Shown: positions 55,494 through 64,000 of the stretch, piece after piece
How positions within the stretch are numbered: position 1 is the first letter of the stretch
How the letters are laid out: each line of letters opens with the position of its first letter
DNA from: Mariannaea sp. PMI_226
Lineage: Eukaryota; Ascomycota; Sordariomycetes; Hypocreales; Nectriaceae
Reading direction: 5' to 3'
NCBI GenBank assembly: GCA_024336345.1
Contig: JANFOG010000002.1
Span: 930,001 to 994,000, forward strand
Length of the DNA stretch: 64,000 bases
The notes under the pieces: generated by a model
Database searches by the model: none
What the model saw: the letters and a program-made list of their open reading frames with translations, nothing else
What the model was told of the DNA's origin: nothing
Made by a program: the position numbers and the translations under genes

Positions 55494-55575
55494 TTTCTCT
55501 CCCTCTCTCTCCCTCTCTCTCCCTCTCTCTTTTTTTTTATTTTAATTTTTTTATTTTAATTTTTAATTTTTTAAT
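55494..55575. repeat. CT-rich microsatellite followed by T/A-rich tract
   Basis: Repeated TCTCTCCC units pass into T9 and then ATTTTAATTTTT units, a strongly pyrimidine-biased stretch about 700 bp upstream of the Zn2Cys6 factor. Confidence 0.9.
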
Positions 55576-56258
55576 CCCCTCGCAGAGACTTACACTTAGA
55601 CTGGACTGGAGCTATCTCGCGCGGACTAGTGCCCGCACCTTGTATTCACGGGTGAGGCTGGAGATCCCGGGATTAAGCTCTGCCGCCGCAGGCGTGACGT
55701 AGTATATTTGCGGCTCAAGTTCTTCAGCGTCGTACCTTACCTCGTGCATGTTGAGTGTGGCACGGGCAAAGGAAATATTGCTCAAATAAAATCTGGCGAT
55801 GGCTTCAATGATCTTCGGGTACCTCTTTAGAGGGCGGCCGACTCACTTTTGCGGCACGCCCCGCCATTGGGTCTAAGCGAGTCATGGACCCAGGAAACCC
55901 GTCGTTTTGATTGGACAAATACCTGCATCATTCGTCTAGAGAAACGAATTTGTCCCCGGCTTCTTATTTGGAGGCAATCTCACCATCTGACTTGGATTGT
56001 ATCCGGCAAGGCCCGGTTTCAATACGAGTTGCAGCCTTGTTCAATGGCCGTCCCTCTAGATCTGGTCCTCATCAAACCGTCGCCTCCTTGGGGCATATCT
56101 GCTGCCGTGTGTCCCCGATTCCGCATCTTGCTTGACGACCCTACCCCACGAGTATGTGGGTGACAAGGCGAGTATCAACGAGGGCCCGCGACGATATGCG
56201 CACGTGAAGGGAAAGAGAAAAAAAGAAAAAGGAAAAGCAGAACAAGAAGAAGAAGAAC

Positions 56259-58151
56259 ATGGCACCCCCCAAAGAACGCAAGAGGAGATTCCATCGCAGG
56301 AGCAAGAATGGGTGCCAGACATGTAAGAGACGGCATGTCCGATGTGACGAACAGAAGCCACTGTGGTATGTGCACCCTTGACCCGAGGCTGTGGTACACA
56401 CGAATCTTGCATCAATCACCACCGTGTTAGATGCTGTGGTCCATCGTGCTTCGTATACGATACACCCGACTCCCAATGCTAACGTTGATTGGCAACAAAA
56501 AGCACAAACTGTCTGCAGACAGGGAGTGATTGCATCTATCCTGTTCCCCAGCAAGCACTGCCTTCCAATGAATCCGGATCTCCCAGCCGCGGAGGCGCCA
56601 GTGTCGTCGCTGCCAGTCCGCAGTCGCACTTGACGTTAACCCAACCCTCTTCTTCCTCTCCATTGATCAATGTTCTCAACGACTACGTCGGAGGCTCCTT
56701 CGATGCCCTCCCTGAGCCATCCAAGCGGTTACTACGCCACTGTTGGTTTCTTTCTCCCCTTCCTTGGAATAGGATGATCCGAAGCACCACGGACACTAAC
56801 AACTTACAGTCTCGCAGTATGCCGTATGGGGTCAAAGGCCCGTGGCCCGAGAGCTCCAGTCCTCGGCGTGAGTTCAGCCTGGATTCTTGCTTGTTTGAGG
56901 CTTCAATTGGTTTTGGCTAACAAGAGAACCCCCCTCAGGATCCAAAAAGCGTTCGAGAACCCTGGGTACATGCACATGTGTCTGATGCTGTCAGCCACAC
57001 AATGGGCATGGGTGACAGGTTCGATGGACGAGGTCAGGATACCATTCCTGTACCATAAGGCGGCGACGTATCAGTTCGCGAGAGAGCAACTTCAGAGTCC
57101 GGATTTGGCTCAGAGCGGCGAGACTATGCTGGCCATCTCGGCTCTTGCTCTGACTGAGGTGGGATTTAGAAACAGGCGTTGAATGCTACGAACTCCCAGG
57201 GCTGACAAGATTATTACAGGGAGCCATTGGGGAACTGGATGCATCCTCAAGACATCTCAAGGGCATCCAATCAGCAATAAGAGAATGGAACGCAGCAGAC
57301 CAAACACCGACGCTACCACAAACAATGTTAAAAATGCAAGAACGCCCACGGCTTGAACAGTGCAAGTTTGACACAAAAGTGCGAGACTTTTGCTAACATA
57401 ATATTTTAGGGTTGGCGATGGTTTGAGGAGAGGCAAGTCGGACAAGCTAGTCCACGAGCCTGGATTCACACCCACTTTCCTGGCTCTACTGTTCGCATCG
57501 ATCTGGGACATTACAGCACTCCCACCACGTGAAGCGCCGAGGTATGGTTGGTGGAAGGATCAAGATACGCAAGCGGCGCGAGTGTGGCAAAATCATACAA
57601 ACGATCTCAACCTCAACTATGAGATATCACGGGGGTTCAACGCGATGCAATACATACCACAAATTCTCAACAGGGACCCGAGAAGCAGCCGGACGAGCTT
57701 CCTTGCGACCTTCTTCTACCTCTGCTCCGAGCTCGGCCACCGATATTTTGACGCAACTCTAGTCGATTGGCTCTTGGAGCAACTTATAGACGATGTTAAT
57801 GCGGGCGAGGAGTATCTGAGATCAAGTACATGGACACGGCCGTTGTGGCTCTGGTGCGTCATGTTCGGAGCCGCGATTGCATCAACAGGGCGGGCGACAA
57901 ATACAGTGGAAGAAAGACAATTGGCAAGATGGAAGGAAGTGTACAATGAAAAGATGAGGCTGGTCAGCCGAGTATTGGATATCAGAGGCTGGGACTCGGC
58001 GAAGGCTTTGCTGGCTGGGATCATGGGAACAATGGAGGAGCAAGCTGAGCAAGGACTCAAGGAGTTGTGGGAACAGGGAGTAGTTCGAGCCGGGAGCCCG
58101 AGTGAATACGTTGTAGATCCGACTGTGATAGAGCTAATAGATAGAGATTAG
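56259..58151 (+). CDS. Zn2Cys6 fungal transcription factor (6 exons)
   Basis: Predicted 501-aa regulator. Exons are 56259-56365, 56503-56741, 56810-56867, 56939-57158, 57220-57359 and 57410-58151; all introns are GT..AG, and the last has TGCTAAC before its acceptor. The N-terminal basic region (KERKRRFHRRSK) leads into a textbook cluster, CX2CX6CX6CX2CX6C, with Cys at 19, 22, 29, 36, 39 and 46. The first intron interrupts the cluster at Cys36. A Ser-rich linker precedes an Upc2-like regulatory domain: FDALPEPSKRLLRH, then MHMCLMLSATQWAWVTG, HLKGIQSAIREW and a long helical C-terminus. The C-terminal helices (DTLVDWLLEQL-like, LWLWCVMFGAAIASTGR) resemble the ligand-sensing domain of Upc2-type factors, but targets are unknown. 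No biosynthetic genes lie beside it in the window. Confidence 0.85.
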
Positions 58152-61100
58152 CATGTGCAAGTTTGCGCCAATACTCTGTGCCTGCCCCTTTGCCCACTTC
58201 CTAGGCTTTCGTGGGATGAAACTGGCAAAGGGTTCTGTGAGTTTGGAGTGATTGTCACAGGAACTGAGGCATGTTGTAGAGAGTTGATAAACACTCGAGA
58301 TTCACTCGATGTATTGACGGATGCAATACCATCCCGCGTGTCCGAATGATATGTTGTTTCTTTTGTTGCTGGGCCACGTTGATGATTACATTGCATGAGA
58401 GTCTGGAGCGTCAATAGCATGGGGAAAACAGAACGTTCCAGATTCCCATCGAGGAGCAGCGTGTTAGAAAAGCACAAAGCCACACGTGTAGTTGATGATC
58501 TGGAGAGGCGACTCTTCTCAACTTTGCCAAAGTTAGAATCGCATCATCGATAGGTGTAGAGTTGCCCTCTGGGACTTGTTGGCTGGTTGTTCCCCCGCGT
58601 CTTGTTGTGGGGCAAGTCTGGTGATCGAGGATCCCACATGCGCTCCCCGTCTTCATTTTGAAGGAAGCTTAGATGCGACGCTTAGATAATGGGTAACAAG
58701 CCAGGAAATTACTTTACATCACTATCCCGAGGTGATCCTCAACGACTGGCCAACTTGAGTCTTGATAGAAGAACGACGAACAACGCATCATCAACAAGGC
58801 ACCAGCATCATTGACGTGGCTTTTGTTCTTTCAACTTGTCAACGGGTATGGCAAACATGGTTTGGCTGGTAAGTCGGAAGGGGCGGTTATGCCGTGGTGA
58901 GGGGTAACTACGGAGTACAGCGCAGCAGGCATCTGCGAGACGCAGGAGGAGGAGCAGGAGGGGGAGGGGGAAGAGGGGCATCAATGAACGTTTCTGCGTT
59001 CTGCCTCCTCTCCTCTCGTTCTCAAGCTTCACTTCCTTCACTTCCTTCACTTTCTTCATTCCCTCTATCCCACCCACTTCATTCACATGCCTTTCAATAG
59101 CCTTGACTCGTGCTGACCCTCGTTGACCGCATTTTTGCTGCTAAAAAGCAGCCATCAATGCGATTCGCCCGACCAATTTTGAGGCCCCCTACATTGATGA
59201 GTAGAGATGGAGCACTAGCTGTGACGAGAAAAAGTCACGCCTCTTCATTGCGCTCAGCCTCTTTGGCGAGCTCTTATCGTGGTCAATCAGAGCGTCCGGA
59301 ATCCATGTGACATTTCACACTTTGTTTCGCACCGAGCCCCCATGGTGGTGCCCTCGGCCAAATGCTGGTTCGCCAAAAACCAGAGTCAAGGGACATAGGT
59401 AATGGCCACTCAGACATTGCTTGAGTCCTTCTTGTGGCTGGATTTGTTTTGTCTTATCGTTTTTCACTCAGAACTTGGTATCGACTACACCTCGATGTCA
59501 GCTTGCATCGTTTTCAACGCCAGGCCTTTCTATTCAATAGGTCACTGAGATCCATAGAATTTTCAACCTCCCTACTCTCACAGTCGTCTTTTCTTGGATT
59601 TATCATCCATGTTGTATCAATCCATTATTGGACAGGCGTTTGTAAAGCGTGGCTGCTCCTTTATCCACTCTATTGACGTGCACCAAAGTTGTCCATTATG
59701 CACTTTAGTAAGGCGGCTTGGCTGTTGCCGTCTTCCTCGTGAATGATGGTTGCAACGCATAATTCAATGTCATGATAGGCTCTTTAGGAGGCTCCCCCTT
59801 TAAGCCTGAGAGTTGTTCCTTTCAACCTTGGTCCAGAACACTCAGATGTAACTCTGCACATTTGCATCTAGGCTTATTGGTCTTGAGTGAAAAGGCGGTG
59901 TCATGGAAAATACGCTTTGTTTGACCAGACAATCTACATTGAGGCGCCAGTGTGTACAACTCAGCTCAATGGAACACTCTTTCACATCTAGGCGATTCGG
60001 TTGGCATCGGTGATAACATCCGCTTGTTCCCGCAGGTATCGTGAGCGTAGGCCCTCACTTTCCCATAGGCTTAGAGTAGGCTCAATGGGGAGTCTGCCAA
60101 TATGCTCAACGAGGAAGTTAAACTGTATCTTTGAGGCCAGTCAACTGTGTGGTGAATGCCTAGCCATGCTGTCAAACTGGGAGGCTGAATGTACGGAAGG
60201 CGGTGCTTGAGTCGCCTCACTGCTTTTCACATAATGGGTTTTCCCACTGGGGCTGTACTGTGTAGATAGCGTTGAGCTTTACGTACAGAAATCCTCCCCA
60301 TGTACGCAATCATAATCAGCAAAAGCCGCCGGGCTCATGTGGGACTCCGGCGAACTTGCGTCAAGACTGGTGATGTTCTGGTGGCCTTCTCGGAGTATTC
60401 TCCTGCCTCCGGCCAGACGGGAGCATGATATCCAATCAAGCCGATATTGCTGCTAATGCTCTTGCAGAAAATGTATGGAGCAGTTCAAGCGTGCTTGTTG
60501 GCCACGGTGCATTGGTAGATCTTCCTAGACGAAAAGCCCCAGTAAGGGGGTTGTTTAGAACATGGAGTCAACTGCATATTGATTCTCGACCATCACTGGT
60601 TGGCTTCCGAGTACTACCATAGCCAGCCGCTGAGTAATGTAACAGAGATAGGTACCTCTGTTTAGGTAGATGTGGCCGTACTTTTTCGCCTGTCTCGGTA
60701 CCTTCGGTACCTAAACGTATCATCTACCGCCGTACCTTTTGGCAGGTCTAGCAACTACTCCGTACATCTCACCACTAATCCATGCAAGAAGCAAAGCCAT
60801 CCGACCACCACTGGTGATTTCACACCAATTTCTTGCTTTTATGTATGATGTTACTGTTGTGCATTCGGCACGATACTACATACTGCTACTGGATTCACAA
60901 TTATGTACATCTCATCCATCACCTCTCTAGTTGGCGACGACCTTACCCAAAGTGCTACGCAGCTACATAATAACTCACAGAGTTCTTCCGATGGTCAAGG
61001 TACCTAAGATACCTACCTACCTAGGTAGGTACAGTGCCGCAACTCAGCTATCTTGTACCACCTCTTAGCGAGCGGCTTGAACACTTGTGGGCCGGACCGT

Positions 61101-62283
61101 GGCCGACCGGTCAAGACAACAATGGCCCGTCTGTCACAACAAAGGCACCACAACCCCGCAAGGTCGAGGGTGAATGGCTGGGCCATGCCGCTCGCTCCCG
61201 CCCGTCCCGTAGAAGGGAATGTCATTATCCGAGCGCACACTGATGATGACGAAAAGCTTTGGTTTCAGCCCTCCTCCCATAGTACCGCAGCGTCTTCAGA
61301 CAGGCCACACCTGGCCACGTCCCTGGGGCCAGGCCAAGCAGCGAAGCCAGCCCTGATACCAGCGACTGCACTCCCACAGCCCTCAATACCATGTAATTAC
61401 TCTGCTTCTTCTAGAAGCGCTTGGACCAGTCCGTCTGGTCAACATGAGGATCGGCATGGATAACACGAACCCTAACGCGTTTTTGCGAAATAACCTGCCA
61501 GGTTATCATGGTGGGAAAACAAGCAAGCAACCTTGGAATATGGCTTCTTCCTTCTCTCCCCACCCCTTTTTCCGTATCCCCTCCCCCCTCTCGTTCAGAT
61601 TCCGTCCGTTTCTTTTGTTGTCAGCTTGCTTTTGCGTTGGTCTCCTGCCGTGCTGCGTTGTCCAGCAGCCATGAGCCATCCTTTTCACCTCATGCCCCCC
61701 CCTCTGCAGCACTGATAGGACGACTGACCGCACATCTCTCCACCCGGCCCCCCCTCCCGAACCAACGAAGCCAGCCAGTTGTCGAGATGCCTTGTCCAGG
61801 ATCCCTGCAAAGGACGCAGTCAGCGCTTCCTCCATCACAAACGCCAACGCACTCCTGCGGCCAGTGTGACGGCCATTTCGGTGGTGTTTTCATTGGCACT
61901 GGCCAAAATGTGTGGGCCGTCCTCCTGGACTGGCGGTGGGCTCTCGATGATGATAAAACCCGCAGGGTCCCTCGCCGCCTAACGTCTCACTTCTGTCTCT
62001 TTATTTTACAGCCCAACCTCACCTTTCTGCCCAACTCACATCATTCGGCCTGATTCATCCAAGACGACCAATCCCTACCCACAATCGTCTCTTCTTACCT
62101 TTTCCACCTTATACACTATACTTTCTCTGCCCCTTCCCTACCCCAATTGTCTAGGGATCTTCTCTTGCTACAACACCATCTCGACAAACTTGACGACATT
62201 GCCACTGGCCTGAACTTGCAAGACAACGCTCCCGTTGATCTGCTGGATTTCAAGAGTCAAATCTACTACCATCCAAGGATACC
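58152..62283. promoter_or_regulatory. 4.1-kb upstream region of the right-edge gene
   Basis: No gene supported. A dense group of GGTACC/TAGGTA motifs lies at 60648-60740. An 18-bp perfect palindrome occurs at 61014-61031. A long CT-rich stretch begins near 61540 and continues as a probable leader (about 61990-62280) up to the next start codon. Confidence 0.5.
61014..61031. repeat. 18-bp perfect palindrome (TACCTACCTAGGTAGGTA)
   Basis: Exact self-complementary sequence centred on CTAG, extending the TAGGTAGG theme seen in other promoters of this window. Confidence 0.9.
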
Positions 62284-64000
62284 ATGACCATTGCCCTTGT
62301 TGTTCCACATCCGGCCACTATGCCAGGCTACAATAACACTGTTGACCTCGACGAGGTTAACTCGCTCTCTAGGTACTGTTCCTTTACACTCACTTTCCTG
62401 GGAGGCTTGTTTTTGCTTTTAATTTCTTTTATTGCTTTCCCGTCTTGTCTTGCAAAGTCTTGTATCCTTTTCATTACCCCTATTTTTTCAACTCAGCATC
62501 TTGTTCTCGGATGGCCCACCCCAAGGATCCCTACGTTCCAAGGACTTTCCAGGATTCTTTCTTTCGTTCCAAGGACTTCTCTACTTGCGACCCATCTGGA
62601 CACTATGGATCTCTGTCTGAACCCAGACGTGAGAAAAAAAAATACAATTTACACCCGATTTATCGTGGTAAGTATTGCCCAACGCTGCAGATTCAAACAT
62701 TAGATTTAGCTATGGCCCCGGACTCCGGTTTTCCTTTTCTGTGGTTCCGATAAACGGACTCGCTCCTGGATACTGTATTGGCGGCCCTACATGGATTCAA
62801 AGGAAGCCCGCTCATCTCAATGGATTGACACGCCTGGACCTGACTGCCGCCTGGACATAACTCCCACTCCTACATACTCGTTATGAGGTATATTGGGTAG
62901 TTCTTCTTGGCTTTTAGCCACGCAATTTTATTCAATTGCTTTTCTGTGCAGCCGCACAAACTGGACTTCTATGGAAACTCGACTTGCCATCTGCTGGTTA
63001 ATCGCCCTGGGTTTTGCAACGGATTAACTGGAGTGACGATCCTCTGGACCTTGCCTGTGCCGCATTTGCTTTCTCCTTTATTCATACGCCATGCCATGTC
63101 ACTCATCTGTAGTCAAGCCTGAGCTGGTTTACCTCAACAACATGCTACCATATAAGGAATTCGAATCCCTTAACAACTGGAACCGACATCAACTCAACCA
63201 TAGCCCAACAACTTAGCTTGTCTTCCCTGGCCCAAAGTTTCGCAACATCTAACTTCCGCCCCTACCCCTCATAGGATATCAAAGGACCAAGATGATTACG
63301 ACCCATATGACGACCCTGTTTCTATGGACTCATTACGACCCAAGGCTTTGACTCGTTGCAACTCTGTGACCTATGTTTCTCTGTGGATCAATATCGGGAC
63401 CCTCCCCAAGTACTGGACTTGTTCTGGATTACAACAATACTACTATCGAGGCAATGGCAATATTTGCTCTCTTGTCTGGCCTGGTCTGTATACAACTGCC
63501 GTAGTACGATGTATGCCACCTATGCTAACCTTCACGACAGATCAAAGTTGGTTTGGGTCTAGACAATCCAATCCCGCATCTTCTTTTCAATACTTTTTTC
63601 TTTCTTTTTTATCACCTAGTCGTGAATGATACTAACATTATCGGCGATTGCAGCTACCCCCAGTCTTCTATGGCTACTAGCACATCAGGTGTTTTTTCTT
63701 TCTCTCAAACAGAACCATCGGCGGACCTTTTGGTAGGTTCGTCGTGGGCCACGACAGCGGATGCAGGACCACAGAACTTCCAAGATTTCTCTGACAATGG
63801 ATCTGCTCACTCCGGAGATGCCGAGGACTACATTTTCACATCTGGCCAGACCACTCCCAGAGGGACCCGGATCCTTGCCCAAAGCCGTCAGGATGCTCAC
63901 AACACATGGTCCTCAAGGACCTCTGCCGCTGTGCCCAAGGGAGGACATGCCATGTCCAGGGCTAGCTCAAGCAGATCCAGCGGCTCCTCGCTGTCACAAA
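62284..64000 (+). CDS. Serine-rich protein, 5' part, truncated by window end
   Basis: Start ATG in ACCATGACC after a long CT-rich leader. Exon 1 (62284-62372) encodes 29 codons ending NSLS and part of an Arg codon. The GTACTG donor pairs with a CCTCATAG acceptor about 900 bp on; exon 2 starts at 63275 (ISKDQDDYDPYDDPVSMDSLRPK) and its end is uncertain, with a workable donor at 63410. Exon 3 begins at 63654 after TACTAAC and TTGCAG and stays open to the window end. It is Ser/Thr-rich and probably disordered, like the N-terminus of many fungal developmental transcription factors. No DNA-binding domain is inside the window, so function is not assigned. Confidence 0.5.

Larger units (their letters stand above)
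51394..56258. promoter_or_regulatory. 4.9-kb intergenic region between two divergent genes
   Basis: Separates the 340-aa gene (-) and the Zn2Cys6 factor (+). It holds C-rich and A-rich tracts near 51530-51630, AGGTAGG clusters (51761-51782), (CAAT)n at 53411-53430, CATGG/CATAGG repeats near 53975-54005, a T13 tract near 54048 and a long CT microsatellite at 55494-55531. Open frames are short, overlap on both strands and lack start context or conserved motifs. No gene is supported; an unannotated non-coding transcript or long leader is possible. Confidence 0.5.

Noticed and set aside
56056..56629. Minus-strand ORFs opposite the Zn2Cys6 gene start
   Set aside because: Antisense of the exon 1/exon 2 region; the plus strand gives a complete canonical Cys6 cluster across a valid intron.
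1..64000. Transposable elements, CRISPR arrays, phage or bacterial operons, secondary-metabolite core genes
   Set aside because: No transposase, reverse transcriptase, terminal repeats, spaced direct repeats, PKS, NRPS or terpene synthase motif was seen in any frame.

Overview
The window is nuclear DNA of a filamentous ascomycete, most likely a Sordariomycete (Hypocreales-like by protein flavour; no species call is possible from sequence alone). The reasons are short GT..AG introns (about 50-120 nt) with CTAAC/CTGAC branch points 10-25 nt before the acceptor, CACA/ACC-ATG start contexts, Zn2Cys6 regulators, a fungal TFIIIA, Pfs2, Urb2, Nrde-2 and Mic10, and gene-sized intergenic gaps rich in microsatellites and TAGGTAGG motifs. 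I joined exons by hand by requiring frame continuity and family conservation; no RNA evidence was available.

Layout. 0.3-0.9 kb: small secreted Cys-rich protein (-). 2.6-5.3 kb: head-to-head RNA polymerase subunit Rpb6 (-) and TFIIIA (+). 5.9-7.7 kb: vacuolar-type ZIP zinc transporter (-). 10.6-11.6 kb: mitochondrial endonuclease G/Nuc1 (+). 12.1-14.4 kb: polyadenylation factor Pfs2 (-). 15.7-17.5 kb: DGAT1-type acyltransferase (+), convergent with Ste14 isoprenylcysteine methyltransferase (-). 19.8-22.7 kb: head-to-head TMEM170-like membrane protein (-) and a 683-aa unknown (+). 25.1-26.2 kb: Ddr48-like repeat protein (+), convergent with a PI-specific phospholipase C (-, 26.5-28.4 kb). 29.9-33.3 kb: Nrde-2 (-), head-to-head with 3-ketodihydrosphingosine reductase (+, 34.1-35.4 kb). 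35.5-39.7 kb: Urb2 (-), head-to-head with Mic10 (+, 40.1-40.4 kb). 40.7-42.8 kb: two small unknowns (-). 45.4-47.8 kb: Zn2Cys6 protein (-). 49.0 kb: tRNA-Gln(UUG). 50.2-51.4 kb: conserved-looking unknown (-). 56.3-58.2 kb: Zn2Cys6 transcription factor (+). 62.3 kb to the end: 5' part of a serine-rich gene (+) cut by the window edge.

Function. Most of the window is core housekeeping: transcription and RNA processing (Rpb6, TFIIIA, Pfs2, Nrde-2), ribosome biogenesis (Urb2), lipid metabolism and signalling (DGAT1, KDS reductase, PLC, Ste14) and mitochondria (Mic10, Nuc1). Four divergent gene pairs share short promoters (about 0.36-0.82 kb). Accessory-looking material is limited to the secreted protein at the left end, the repeat protein, the two Zn2Cys6 regulators and the long gaps at 7.7-10.6, 22.7-25.1, 42.8-45.4, 51.4-56.3 and 58.2-62.3 kb. 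I found no transposon ORF, no CRISPR array and no secondary-metabolite backbone gene.
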